Source: Tupaia tana (lineage: Eukaryota > Chordata > Mammalia > Scandentia > Tupaiidae). From it: a stretch of 64,000 nt of DNA. Numbering within the stretch: position 1 is the stretch's first letter; every line of letters starts with the position of its first letter. The notes beneath the pieces were generated by a model. The model saw only the letters and a program-made list of their open reading frames with translations, had not been told where the DNA came from and made no database searches. Both the position numbers and the translations under genes were made by a program. Positions 32,177 to 43,009 of the stretch are shown here, in pieces. Location: positions 56,379,027 to 56,443,026 of the forward strand of contig JAKSZU010000008.1 in assembly GCA_026018925.1 (NCBI GenBank), written 5' to 3'.

Positions 32177-32317
32177 TTTTCATTTGACCAGAGAGGGACA
32201 GAATGAGAGAAAGAGAAAAGGAAAGTGAGAAAGCAAGCTGCCAGGTCCGGGACCCAAACCACAGTTGGCTATGTGGGAGTCCACAACCCTTAACCACCAT
32301 GCCACCTGCTGGTCCCA
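32108..32317 (-). mobile_element. SINE-D copy at the edge of a SINE-A
   Basis: Reverse short SINE with the D tail ('ttttttaaaattattttcct', then (TTTA)n), 'catttgaccagagagggaca' and a tRNA head ending 'cacctgctggtccc'. Flanks 'agtcccctaattctttt' (32092-32108) and 'agtcccccaatttttaa' (about 32317-32333) form a target duplication that includes the end of the SINE-A. Confidence 0.85.
32138..32180. repeat. (TTTA)n microsatellite
   Basis: About ten TTTA units within the reversed tail of the SINE-D copy. Confidence 0.9.
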
Positions 32318-32659
32318 GTCCCCCAATTTTTAATTAATTGTGTTATGGTTTATTGTTTTCCTCCTCTACCATGCAAGGAAATTAAGATGTCAGTTTTCTA
32401 CTGAGAAGAGCTAAAATAGGTGCCTGGAATGGGTGGTTACAAAGTTTTTCTCCACTGCCTAGACACTGGTCCTATTCGTCCCATGGCTGGCTTCCTTTTT
32501 CATTCTGATTATTGCTGGTTTGCAGTCAATGCCCACCAAATACCAGATGCCAGCAAGTTAACTTCTTCTCCAGTACGGTCCTCGTCTGCCGTCATTGGTC
32601 ACCCACCTTCACTCTTCCTCCTATCTCAACTTCTCTTTGTATTAATCCATTCATTATCA

Positions 32660-33370
32660 ATCATTTAGAAAACATTTAAGGACTTGACTGTGCCATGCTC
32701 TGTGCTAGACACCAGGAGAGTATAGCCAATAAAACAAGCAAAGTCTTTGTTCTCATGGAGCATACAGTCTACAAGAGAAAATGCATGAAATACATGTAAA
32801 CATGTGCATCAAAATAACAAGTGTACATTGTTTTAAATGTGATGAGGCAGGGAAATTAGACCTAATGGAACATAACAGAGAAGAGTTTACATAAGATGAA
32901 GGACTTGAAGGAAACGTCTCCTTGCTCACCCTTGAAGGGTGAGGAGGAGCCAACCTTGCCAAAATTAGAAAAGAGCAATCAAAGCAGAGGAAATAGCTAG
33001 AGCAACAGCCAGAGATGGGAAAGGGTTTGGCATATTCAAAGATCTGAGCAGTGGGCAAGGTGGTGGCACAGTGGTAAATAACCGGGTGCACATGGGGAAC
33101 CATCCCGGGTTTATGCCAAGCATGCACATACCTATGATCCAGGCAGGGTGAGACCGGGAGTGATTATGGAGTGAAGACCCTGTTGGGAATGCCTGTCTCC
33201 TGTCTCTTATAGAAAAAAGAAAGAAAGAAACTTAAAAAAGAATTAAAAAGATCTGAGCAGTGAATACAGAAGAGAGTGGCACAAGATAAGGATGACTGAG
33301 GTGGAGAGGGCCTGATTGGCATTTAGATATTATTCTGAGTGCAATTTTCTCTCCTATTACTTCCAGAAGA
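32660..33370 (-). mobile_element. L2 LINE, split by SINE-C
   Basis: Reverse L2 3' region: 'gaaaacatttaaggacttga', 'tgctctgtgctagacaccag', 'gttctcatggagcatacagt', 'atgaaggacttgaaggaaac' and 'tgggaaagggtttggcatat'. After the SINE it resumes 'gatctgagcagtgaatacag'. The 124-aa minus frame at 32753-33127 spans L2 and SINE and is not a gene. Confidence 0.72.
33053..33246 (+). mobile_element. SINE-C copy inside L2
   Basis: Sense copy: 'ggcaaggtggtggcacagtg', B-box-like 'gggtttatgcc', 'acatacctatgatccaggca', 'gtgaagaccctgttgggaat' and 'ctgtctcttatagaaaaaag'. Perfect target duplication 'aaagatctgagcagtg' on both sides (about 33038-33052 and 33247-33262). Confidence 0.85.
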
Positions 33371-33599
33371 AAACATATCAAAGAAAGCAAACCTAAAAAT
33401 AATAGGAAAGAAAATATTTAACAAATATTTCTATGCCTATTTCATGCCTAAGTAGCTGACAAAGTGCTATAATCTCGTAACACTGGAAATCTGTCAGGGC
33501 TGCAATGTGAATGACAAGTCAGAACTGACTGCAAAATTATTTTGCAAAAAGCCTCACCCAGCACTTGTTTTACAAAATCTTTAACAGAAATGAATTAAT

Positions 33600-33770
33600 A
33601 AATGGATAACCTCCCAAAGATCCTATAAGGTAAAAAATTATAACACTCATTTTATAAATGAGGAAAATGAAGCTCAGAAGTTCCACAGCTAATCAGAGAG
33701 AAAAAAACAGGATGTATGACCAGACCTGACTCCAAAACTTAAGTTTACCTTATGTTATATGTCACTCTAA
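33600..33770 (-). mobile_element. MIR SINE fragment
   Basis: Reverse MIR core: 'acactcattttataaatgag', 'gaaaatgaagctcagaagtt', 'ccacagctaatcagagag' and 'ccagacctgactccaaaa'. Confidence 0.7.
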
Positions 33771-34900
33771 CTCTTAACAATGTAATAAAACACCATTTTC
33801 TATCGACATTACTGAAGAATAATGTATGCTATGGAAGTAAGCCTCCTGGACCACAGAGATCCTGTAAAAATTGAAACTTTAAAATGTATACCTCTTTGAA
33901 TGAAATTTTTTCAAATTTTTGCCCTTTCAGTACCAAATCATCACATTAATCATTAAACATCACAGATTCCCCATGCTGCCTTCAGGCACTTTGAAGTGCA
34001 AACAACCACTTGCTTCTAAGCTAATTCTGGCTGAGGAGGCCATATATTTCTTTTCTTCTAAATGTTCTGTGTTTTATTCTTTTCCTGTCTCTTCATTTAC
34101 TTTCACAAGGAGTTTCTGGTTTTTAATATTTTTCCTCTCTATTCACTTTGGGAACTTGACTTCTTATGGTATTCAATGTGGTAGCCTCTAGCAACTTTTC
34201 TCTAGACAGTCCAACCTAGATGTCATTTATTTCAGATTGAGAAACTCTAAGATTTAGTTTGTTAGAAATTTTAGTAAAAGAAGTACAGAGAGAAACTGAG
34301 CAAGGAGTACTAAAAGCAGACACCATGCTGGAAAGCACTGCGCACTGGGAGATGACTTGAGAGGGCAGGGGTGTAAGGTGTTCTTAGAGGAGGGGGGCGG
34401 TGAGCCAGGCCCGAGAAGGGGATGGAGGCCAGATCAGGCAGAAGACAGTCATTACTTAGGAGGTCTTCTAAGCCGGCAGCTCAGAACTTATGACACATTC
34501 TTTCATGGAAAGAACATTTTACACAGTGGTTGGGTTGTCAGACCATTCTATAAAATTTTATTTCATCCATTGTATACATGTAATGTTTTCACTTTGATTC
34601 TATAAGAAAATGAATAGGAACAAGAAATCAAAAACCTAGGAAAATATTGCAAACTCTAGTCCCTAAAGAAGAGAAATAATGAGGAGGAGTAGAGAAAGAA
34701 GAAGGGGGAAGGAAGAAAGAAGGGAGAGAGGAAAAAAAAGAAGGTATTTCACCTAGGGGAGTAAGGAAGGATCTAGGTTTGTGAAATCTAAGCTTGTAGA
34801 ATTAGAGGCCCCTTTTTAAAAAATTACAAATATCCAATTAAATATCATTGTATTTTTTTGTTTTTAGAATGTGAAAAGTAACTATAAAAATTACAAATTT
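33771..34900. other. Unannotated 1.1-kb stretch
   Basis: No repeat recognised except a purine-rich tract at 34678-34745 ('gagaaagaagaagggggaag'). No gene is supported; the 90-aa and 82-aa plus frames have no motif. Confidence 0.4.
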
Positions 34901-35155
34901 TAGTACCTGTCAGTGCCATGATGATTAAGGTGCTAGGTCCCTCATGGCCAAGCATGCTGTTCGAGTTCCTGCCAGTGGCTGGAAAACCACATTGGGCATG
35001 TGGTGAGCATGTACAAAATTCCAAAAGGAGGTAAAAATGGAGAATCACAGCCTGGCCATGCCCCATGGGGATTGCTTTCTTGCTCTCCCTCTCCCTTTGT
35101 CTTTCTGTGAACATACCCTCTAGAAGGATTTTTTAAAAATCAAAAATTTTAAAAA
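34901..35155 (+). mobile_element. SINE-B copy, diverged
   Basis: Sense copy: 'cagtgccatgatgattaagg', B-box-like 'ctgttcgagttcct', 'attccaaaaggaggtaaaaa', 'tggccatgccccatggggat' and 'ataccctctagaaggatttt'. Confidence 0.75.
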
Positions 35156-35159
35156 CAAA

Positions 35160-36639
35160 AATAGCATCAGAAAAACAACATATTTTTATTAATAAACTAT
35201 TAAATACACATTTACATGGAGGTGACTATAAATCACACAAATACATCTCATTTAACCCAAACGAAATACATCCCCAACTCAACTTCCCCTTAACCTGGTC
35301 TCCAAAATGCCTCTGGCTACTCCAACTTCATTTCTAAGGGATACATGCAACAGAGGGTAACTCAAAATACAAAGAGACTGTGCTCTTAATTGTAATCAAA
35401 TCTCCTTTGAAACCTATAGCCACATGAGCATAATGCTAGGGTGCTTTAAGTTTTCAAACTCACAGTGATTCTGGGCCTGTGTTTTCCCCTCCTCCTACTC
35501 TGCCCCATCTCTATGATCAAAGGTCCTCATCCTCTCTCATCACCCTAACCAGGAAGCAGAGAATGCCTATGTCCCTAGTCAATAAGGTAGAAGAAGTCGC
35601 TTATCCAGATCCATCCAAATATGCCACCTCTCCCTGAGAACACAGTGGAAGGTCTGCAGCAGAATGAATAAGGCCCCTTCACCCCAATGCAGTTATATGG
35701 GTCTTAGCTCTGAAGCACTTTCCAGAGACAGTGATGGAGGTAGCAGCGGCCAAACCAGTCCTTCGCCAGCACCAAGTACGGGAGTGGGCAAGAGTAGGGG
35801 GTCAGAGTGTTTCTATAGCCAGACACCAAGTGCCTGAGTCATTACTTGGAGTTTTTCCATTCCAGGGAAAAGGGCATCATAGTCTGCGATCACAGTTTGT
35901 TTCTCTGGCAAGGCTTATTCAACTCCTTTTTTTGGAAGTTTGCCAGCAATTCTGCCTTCTGAACTGCAAGCCCCATCTCAGTGTCATCTAATCAGGAGGA
36001 GAAGGCTATATCACCAGCACCTCTGTCCCTGCAGTCACAGCGCCTGAGGCCAGCCTGGACCATCTCATTGACTTCCTTTGTGGACCTTGGGGTCAGCAAC
36101 CCAATAACCGAGTAAGCACAAATCATCTGCATTTCCAGATGCAGGGAGCAAGCACAGGTCCACTCCACAGTGAAAAGGCCATGGCTGCCTGATGCTAGTT
36201 TGGACTTGATGTCAGGAAACGGTTGATGACTTGAAGCAGTTCACCTATCATTCATCTAGGTAAGAAATCGAGACTTCTCCAACAGATAAAGTTCTCACCT
36301 TTGCTCACAAAAAACAACTCTGAATTGGGAAGCATGTATCTGAAGTCAGGAATCCTACCAAAGGAATTCCAAGGAAGCAGACTGGGGGAGTGGAAAGAAA
36401 TCAGGACCAAAATTCAAGTGACATATGTGCATGCCTTTATTTCCTGATCCCTGAGATAGCACAGATGCTGTTTAGTAAGAAATAAGAACAGGTGTGACTG
36501 ATTCCCTATAGCAGATACTTCAAGTGATAATCCATCACCTTTTTTTTCTTTGCTTTTTCTCTTCCTTTCTTTTCTCTTTTTGTTTTCACTTTTTTCCTAT
36601 TCCTTTCATTTTCCTTTTAACATAAAACTAGTCTTATTT
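35160..36639. other. Unannotated 1.5-kb stretch
   Basis: The part at 35700-36240 is less AT-rich and contains an 86-codon plus frame (35731-35991) with no domain I recognise. 36541-36620 is T-rich. It could hold a decayed processed pseudogene, but I cannot support one. Confidence 0.4.
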
Positions 36640-36840
36640 ATGGGCACAGGCCTATCTCAGTCACCTCACAAGACACTTTACACACATTATGTCTTTTATT
36701 TCACTTAGCTGTCCTATGAAGGAGATACTGTTGTTTTCGCTTTACTTACAAGAGGACAGAGGTTCAGCAAGGTGGCTGCTGTATAAATGGGGTGTGACCT
36801 GATATCCATCTCTCTCAGGCCTGTTCCATTAGGAACACTT
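36640..36840 (-). mobile_element. MIR SINE fragment
   Basis: Reverse MIR: 'cacacattatgtcttttatt', 'ctgtcctatgaaggagatac', 'tttacttacaagaggacaga' and 'ggttcagcaaggtggctgct'. Confidence 0.62.
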
Positions 36841-37962
36841 GCCCTTGTAAATAGGTGACCATCACAGAGTTCTTGTTGCCACATTTTGTACTATTGGAGA
36901 AGGGATTTTTTTTTTTTCAGCTCTTACCTTGGGCCCCCTAAGCTGCAGCTGGAGAGAAGACAGAGGTGAACACAGACTCCTCCAGGGCAGACAATGCCCT
37001 CTCAGTTTTGCCCCTGGGTATCTTCCAACTGTCTGCTTCCATGCCTTCTCCACTGCTGCAGGGACCTAAAGTGAGCAGGTAGAGCCAGGAAGCAGAAGAG
37101 AAAACCCCCAGAGACAGTCCTCAGCCTGTCTCAGGGGAGCTGATGAACAAACGCCTGCCTCCTGACCTCCATCAAGAGTTACAGGAGATGTTCTGTATGG
37201 CCTTGAAGAAATCATGTCCCCATTTGTCTATCCAATTGCAAAGCTCAAAATTTGTTCCTGGGGGAAAACAAACTAAGACATTTCCCCATGTCCCTTTATT
37301 CATTGTCTTGTTTAGCAGCCCTTTTGCTTCAGTGTGCACATATTTTAAACAGTAAAGCCAAGCTTCTCAAAGGAAGGACCCCCGTTCACATTTTTTTCTT
37401 ATTATTTCCCTTAGCTAGTTTTCCTTACCAGTTATTTTCCATAACTATAGCTTCCTTTAAAAAATGATATGGGGTGCGGGGGTAGGAGAGACCTATAGTC
37501 TCTCTTCTCTTTCTTTGCTCAGAGTCCTCAAGCCTGAACTCCTATCTCATAAAAAGAGAGCTTATTAGACATTCTATGTGCAAATGAGCCCCCTGCTTGG
37601 TTAACATGGGGAAAACATTAGAACACAATTTAATAAAACACAATGTAAATGATGATAATCTAACAAGTTAATTAATTATAGAATATTATTTTGCTATCAG
37701 GTATGTAGGCATATATTATAGGCAATTCATAAATTATTCTAAGATTTATTAGTTTTACACCAAAAAAACTATCTAGAATTTTCCCCTTCATATTATTAGT
37801 TTTCTATTTCCTAGAAATAGCATCAATAGCAAGTTTTTCTTTTCTGACACATGCAAATACATACATCTTGACTCTCACAGTTGCTAAAAATCAGAAATTC
37901 TGAATCTTCTTTCACTAAAAGTGATTCGTTTGTGTCTCCACTCTAACGCAGAACCACTGCTG
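36841..37962. other. Unannotated 1.1-kb stretch
   Basis: No repeat recognised. The short frames at 36862-37053 (minus) and 37143-37467 (plus) lack motifs. Confidence 0.4.
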
Positions 37963-38351
37963 CAGGCAGAATGGCCCCTCAGATAGTCCATGTGCTAACC
38001 CCCAGTCTCTAAATGTCACCTTAAATGGCAAAAAGGACACTGCAGATGTGATTAAGTTAAGGATCTTGACACGGAGAGATGATCTGATGGGCCTACTGTA
38101 ATCACAGTGTTCCTTATAAAAGGGATTCTGAAGGAATCAGGTGAGAAAGCAATGAAATGCTGGAAATAGAGATTGGAATGATGGGGCCAAAAGCCAAGAA
38201 ATACCACCAGCCTCCAGAAGCTGAAAAAGGCAAGAAAATATATTCTGTCCTCAGAGCCTTCAGATAAAGCCAGCTGTTCTGATACCTTGATTTTAGCCCA
38301 AAGAAACTGATTTCCGACGTCTGACCTCTAGAACCATAACAGAATGAATCA
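37963..38351 (+). mobile_element. MLT1-type LTR body
   Basis: Clear MaLR LTR order: 'ggcagaatggcccctcagat', 'ctgcagatgtgattaagtta', 'aggatcttgacacggagaga', 'ccttataaaagggattctga', 'ccagcctccagaagctgaaa', 'gataccttgattttagccca' and 'cgacgtctgacctctagaac'. The last 60 bp are missing here; a short piece appears at 39066-39085 beyond two SINEs, and a fuller piece at 40590-40655. Confidence 0.8.
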
Positions 38352-38524
38352 GTGGTATATGTGTGTATCTACATACACATATAGACACAAATATACACAC
38401 ATATATGTGCACATACATATATTATGTAGACATAATAATTGTACATATTTGTGGGGAATACAGTGTGATTTTTTAATATAAGATTGCAATGATTAGATCA
38501 GGATAATTAGTATACCTATCATCT
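38352..38524. repeat. Degenerate (TA/CA/TG)n tract
   Basis: 'tatgtgtgtatctacataca', 'catatagacacaaatataca' and 'catatatgtgcacatacata' form an imperfect alternating purine-pyrimidine tract, followed by AT-rich DNA. Confidence 0.7.
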
Positions 38525-38539
38525 CCCCCCCCCCCCCCG
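38525..38539. repeat. Poly(C) run
   Basis: About 14-15 consecutive C residues next to a reverse SINE where a poly(T) tail would normally be. Possibly a replacement by slippage or recombination. Confidence 0.85.
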
Positions 38540-38787
38540 TTTATGTTAGGTCTTTGCCATAGGGCATGTGCACTCACCAGTGAAAGAGACAGAGACAGAG
38601 AGAGGGAACTTGAGAAATCACCCCCTAGAGGAAATAGCCATGTTCTCCTCCATTAGCCTCTCAGGATCTTGGGCATGCACACACCTACTCGGCATGATTT
38701 TCAAGCTACCTGATCCAGGACTCGAACCACAATCAACCATGTAGGAGTCCAGCATCTTAACCACCACACCACCAGCTGTCCTCTATC
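38540..38787 (-). mobile_element. SINE-A/B copy
   Basis: Reverse copy: 'tctttgccatagggcatgtg', 'accccctagaggaaatagcc', 'cggcatgattttcaagctac', head end 'caccaccagctgtcc'. Adjacent to another reverse SINE with only a few bases between. Confidence 0.82.
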
Positions 38788-38794
38788 TCTACTA

Positions 38795-39065
38795 CTTTTG
38801 TTTGTTTGTTTGTTTTTGCTATAGGGCACATGCACTTGCCAAAGAGAGAGAGAGAGAGAAAGAGATGGAAAGTTGGAAAGTGAGAATACACTACCCAGAG
38901 AGAATGACCATACCACAGTCTCTTCTCCTACATTCACCTCTAACGGTTTCGGACACATGCACTCACACTTGGCATGTTTCTCAAACCACTGGGTCTGGGA
39001 TTCAGATCATGAAGTCAGTCACATAGGATGCAGCCACCTTAACCACCACCCCACCAGCTGGCCCC
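38795..39065 (-). mobile_element. SINE-B copy with a variant head
   Basis: Reverse copy with a (GTTT)n tail at 38799-38815 and 'tttttgctatagggcacatg'. Its tRNA head carries the unusual 'tcatgaagtcagtcacatag' and 'gatgcagccaccttaaccac', shared only with 40494-40589. Confidence 0.82.
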
Positions 39066-39085
39066 TCTGTATTATTTTAAGCTTC
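39066..39085 (+). mobile_element. MLT1-type LTR tail, short piece
   Basis: 'tctgtattattttaagcttc' matches the LTR 3' end (consensus like tgtgttgttttaagcc) and directly abuts the SINE. It is probably the continuation of the LTR at 37963-38351 after the SINE insertions. Sequence diverges after about 20-25 bp. Confidence 0.55.
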
Positions 39086-39735
39086 TAAATATGATGCTGA
39101 ATTCACCACCATCTGCCTTCACTTCACCTAGCTCCCAGTCTACACATTACATGAGGGATTTGGGAGCAGTTCCCTTCTCACTAACCCTGAATGACACATT
39201 CTAGGTACTGGAGGCCTTGAAACAGCAGAAACTCTACCATGAGGGCAAGACATGCTTGCAAACAAGGGGTAGAATATGCAGGAACTATCAGGAGTTCAAT
39301 AGGAGTTCAATCAGGATAGCAATAGAGGCAACGGAAAAGGAGTCAACAGTATATAAGTGAAGGCTGAAGTCCACTCGTAGACAGACCACATAATTATATG
39401 ACAGTGACTTGAATAGAATCAGGATGTGGATCAGGAGATCAATTTCACACATGATGAGTATATCAGAGACACCCAAGAAAGTTAACAAAAGAAAATGTGA
39501 TTTAGGTACAATTTTTAAAAGTTTTTCTAGAGCTGAAATAACAATTTAAACTAAAATCATGAAGAGGGAAGCAAACCCCAAAGAAAACTTCTGAATTCTG
39601 TACTAGTCACAAGAATAAAAAAAAAAAAGTTTCTGCCATTAAGGGGACTTCGGGTAATTTTATTAGAATGTAATGTGCAGCAAGATGGTAGTGTTAACAT
39701 GTGTGTGCTGAGGACATGGTGGAAGAGACAGTCCA
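39086..39735. other. Unannotated stretch
   Basis: Contains the short tandem 'caggagttcaataggagttc' near 39290. No element or gene recognised. Confidence 0.4.
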
Positions 39736-39870
39736 GCTAAGGATAGAAGAAAATCTTCTTGGAGGAAGTATTAACTAAATGAGTTCTGAAGGATGAGTAG
39801 GGAAGGAGAGGGAGCATTCAAGGTACAGGGAATGGCACAAAGTCGTAAGGAGTCAAGAATATGAGTAGAG
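39736..39870 (-). mobile_element. L2 LINE fragment
   Basis: Reverse L2: 'atgagttctgaaggatgagt', 'agggagcattcaaggtacag' and 'ggaatggcacaaagtcg', the usual antisense 'gagcattccaggcag...gcaaaggc' region. Confidence 0.55.
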
Positions 39871-39999
39871 GGGTCCCCACCCCCAACAATCACGCATAGT
39901 AAGAAGTACATGGGAGCAAGGACTGAGCCTCAAAAGGAGTAAGGGTTAATCAGAAAGCAGAGGAAATGAAATCTGCATATCAGTCCAAGAAGAAAAAGA

Positions 40000-40245
40000 G
40001 GTCCAGCCCATAGCCTGATGGGTAAGGTGGCTGGATCTTACAAAACTGACCATGCAGTTTGAGTCCCGGATCCCATGGGTTGAAAAACAAGCTGGGCACA
40101 TGTGTGTGCAGGCCCTAAAGGGGAGAGAGAAAAAAGAGACAGGATGGGAGTGTGACCATGCACCATGAGAGGTGCTTTCTCACATCACCCCTCTATCTGT
40201 CCCCCTCCAAGCAGTGCTCATACCCTTTGCCAAATTTTTAAAAAC
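40000..40245 (+). mobile_element. SINE-B copy
   Basis: Sense copy: 'ggtccagcccatagcctgat', B-box-like 'agtttgagtcccgg', 'gctgggcacatgtgtgtgca', 'gtgtgaccatgcaccatgag' and 'cataccctttgccaaatttt'. Confidence 0.78.
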
Positions 40246-40493
40246 AGAGAAGAGCGAAATCTAGAGAAAATGGTGCCATGGAATGCAAGAAGCTAGAGAG
40301 CTTTCAGGAGTTCATTTAAGATAAATACTAAAAGAGACAATAGAAAAGCATGAGGAATTCTCTTAGAGCAGCTGTATATTGTAACAGTAAAAACCAAGTT
40401 GTAAAGGACTTAGAACTACAGCACCTCCTCCCCCCACCCCCGCCCCTTTATCTGCAGGGGATACAGTACAAGTCTCCCAATGGAAGCCTGAAA

Positions 40494-40589
40494 CATGGCA
40501 TGTTTTCCAAGTTACTGGAGCTGGGACTCAGACTATGAAGTTAGCCACATAGGATGCAGTCGCCTTAACCACCACCCTCCCAGCTGGCC
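40494..40589 (-). mobile_element. SINE-B head fragment (duplicate)
   Basis: Only the tRNA-head third of a reverse SINE: 'ggcatgttttccaagttact', 'gactatgaagttagccacat', 'aggatgcagtcgccttaacc', head end 'ccagctggcccc'. It shares the variant head of 38795-39065, including atgaagt-ag-cacataggatgcag. It begins abruptly inside the Tigger element. Confidence 0.75.
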
Positions 40590-40655
40590 CCTCTGTGTTG
40601 CTTTAAGCTTCTAAGTTTGTGGTGACTTGTTCTATACAACTAACTAGTCAACCTA
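40590..40655 (+). mobile_element. MLT1-type LTR tail (duplicate)
   Basis: 'tctgtgttgctttaagcttc' continues 'taagtttgtggtgacttgtt', a longer LTR 3' end than at 39066. The junction with the SINE ('agctggcccctctgt') is identical to the one at 39057-39070. Confidence 0.6.
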
Positions 40656-40890
40656 CCACTTCTTTTCTATAGTACCACATAGTAGACTGGATTGTTTCTT
40701 TTTTTAATCTGATAACCAAAAGGACTAGTACATCTTTAATAAGCTTTATCACACTACTCAGAATGGTGTGCAATTTAGACCTTATGAATTGTTTATTTCT
40801 GGAATTTTTCATGTAGTATTTTTGGACAGTGGTTGACTGTAACCAAAATCGTGGAAAGTGAAACTGAAGATGGGGAAGGGGTCTATCGTA

Positions 40891-41394
40891 AATGAAAGCA
40901 GTGGAGGCAGTGTATTGAGACTATGCTTTTAAGTATCTTGGTTGAGAAGGGAATACAAAGAACGCTCAGTTGTCAGGTTTTTAAATGTTGAAGATAAGAG
41001 TAGTCTTTGTGTACTGCTACCCATTAAAAAGAAGAAATGAGATTTAAAAACAAGAGAAAATAAGAATTAACTTGGATCACCGTCTCAGACTTACGGGATG
41101 GCAAAATAAGTGAATATCGGCACAAGAAGTGTGGATAAGCTTGCTGAAAAGACAAAAAACATTTTAAGTGAGGTGAACATATATTAAAGAAACTTGTCAA
41201 AGTATTCTCAAATTAAAGCTCACAGGAATAAAATCCATCTAAAAGAAAACTAAAGAAAGTAGGAACAGAGAATTTTAAGACAAAAGAGTGATTCTACATC
41301 AAAGAGGCAAAATTATTAATAATAATTAGACACAATGTGAAAATTATAAGGCTAAAAAAGATACAAAGATAAAGAATTTCAGTGAGGGGAAAGA
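40891..41394. other. Unannotated AT-rich stretch
   Basis: A-rich sense strand. It could be decayed L1 but I cannot show it. Confidence 0.4.
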
Positions 41395-41560
41395 TTAATT
41401 GTTTATTAAATAGTATTAGGATAATATAGGAAAATACAGTTAGATCCTAATCTCATGCCCTATAGTAAGTTAAAAAAAAAATTTCATACAAGTAAGACAT
41501 AATGATGAAATAGGAGACAGAGAACTATTCCAAAAAACAGATTTACATAGTCATCCCCAA
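41395..41560 (+). mobile_element. L1 fragment, possible
   Basis: 'gttagatcctaatctcatgc' followed by 'cctatagtaagttaaaaaaa' resembles the L1 ORF2 stretch 'tagatccctatctcacacca'. Short and decayed, so low confidence. Confidence 0.35.
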
Positions 41561-41694
41561 ATTTAGCAAACATCCTCTTGAGTACTGACCTGGGGGGATT
41601 AGATTTGATTCACATAATGACAAAACCAAACAGCTATAAACATGCAAGTGAAGAAAACAAGCAGCCAGTTTTATACTAGAGAAAACTAAAGAGA

Positions 41695-42810
41695 GAGGGT
41701 GATCAAAGTAGTAAAGAAAAATAAAGAACATGGAGAATAGAATGATCTCTGGTGTCCAATGTTGTTGAAAGTTTAGTAGGATAAGGACAGAGAGTGGATC
41801 AGAGTTGGCAACACGGAGGTCCCTGGTGACCTTAACAAAAGACTTTGGTGGAACAGTGGAGCTAAAACCCTGAGTGGAGTGGATTCCGTAGAAGTAAAGA
41901 CAGAGTCTGGCCACTTTCTTTGCCATAAAGGGGAAAAGAGAAACTTGGTTATGAACTGTGGATTTAAGGGACTTTTTAAAAAAGAATGGTATTTTAAAAA
42001 ATTATTTATTTATTTAATTTTATTTGTTATTATTATTTATTTTTTAAATTTAGCTAGAGAGAGACAGAGAGAGAGAAAGGGAAAGTGAGAAAACAAGCTG
42101 CTAGGTCCAGACTTGAACCTCTGTCAGCCATGTGGGACAGTGCCCCAACCACCATGTCACCTGCCGGCCCCCAAAAGAATGATATTAAACTATTTTGTAA
42201 AATGATAGGAACAATCCAGGGGGGATTGTTGATGACAAAGGCCAACTGCGGGAGCTGAGTCCAGAAAGAGAGGATAAGGGACACAGGGCACACAGGAAAT
42301 GCTGGCTTTAGCTAAGAGCAGGGATGATTCATCTCAGCTAACAAGAGGGAAGAAAGACTGAATAGGTCCAGACACAGGCAGACTAAGATATTTTTTAACT
42401 GGTGTCTATGGAATTCTCTTCTGACTGTCTCCCTCATGTCCATGAGGGGTAGAGGGCTATCAACTGAGTATAAGGAGATCTGAAAGAAGAGAAGGGTAAA
42501 ATAGTCATCAAAAAACACAAGGGTGAGTTGACAAGGAGATTTGATAGGATTCCCAAGTGGCACTTTCTTCCTGAGGTTTGCAGTCATGAATTTGCAGTAA
42601 GACCAATCAGCATCATTGCATGTTTTTCTCCAGTCACATTCAGACTCTTTGTCAGGTGAGTAGGTAGAAGCGTGAAGTCACGTACAAAGCAGTGATTACC
42701 AGAAGGGACCACTGAGGAAAGAGGGAATGAGGAAAATGAGAAACAGCTAAAGGGTAGTAAAGCCAATGGATCAGAGATCCTAGAGGGCAAAAATGTTGCA
42801 GTAGAGTTTA
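41695..42810 (-). mobile_element. L2 LINE ORF2 remnant, split by SINE-D
   Basis: Reverse L2. The minus-strand frame at 41926-41543 still contains LRVANSDPLSVLILL, which lies in the L2 reverse transcriptase between the QSGF-HSTE and D-SAAFDTVDH regions. Beyond the SINE, 'agaccaatcagcatcattgc' and 'ttttctccagtcacattcag' belong to a more 5' ORF2 part. Many frameshifts; no functional enzyme. Confidence 0.65.
41994..42172 (-). mobile_element. SINE-D copy
   Basis: Reverse short SINE: D tail ('ttaaaaaattatttatttat', 'taattttatttgttattatt'), 'taaatttagctagagagaga', a purine tract and head end 'cacctgccggcccc'. Target duplication 'aaaagaatggtatt'/'aaaagaatgatatt' (41980-41993 and 42173-42186), one mismatch. 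Confidence 0.88.
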
Positions 42811-43009
42811 TTTAGAAATACAGAAGACAATGAGCAGAAAGTGGAATGCTAGGAACAGATTATGGAAGGTATATAGTCATTGATAAGACAAGGTCAGGAG
42901 AGACGTCTAACCCTGTGTACACGTTAGAATTGTTTGGGGATCAAAAGAAAACAAAAGGAACAAAATAAACAAGATCTTTCAAAATGCATTGAACCGAAAT
43001 CTTTGGGAT

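Larger units (their letters stand above)
40419..40888. mobile_element. Tigger-type transposon, interrupted by a composite insert
   Basis: Left end after TA: 'cagcacctcctccccccacc', then 'tttatctgcaggggatacag' and 'caatggaagcctgaaa'. After the insert (40494-40655), the element continues and ends 'gtggttgactgtaaccaaaa', 'cgtggaaagtgaaactgaag', then '...gtctatcg' and TA (40889-40890). The two ends are inverted copies of each other in the Tigger style. Noncoding. Confidence 0.65.

Noticed and set aside
35731-36240. A processed pseudogene, suggested by less AT-rich sequence and an 86-codon frame
   Set aside because: I cannot match it to any protein and see no poly(A) tail or target duplication.
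41543-41926. 127-aa minus frame as a possible gene
   Set aside because: Its recognisable part is an L2 reverse transcriptase remnant; the rest is frameshifted.
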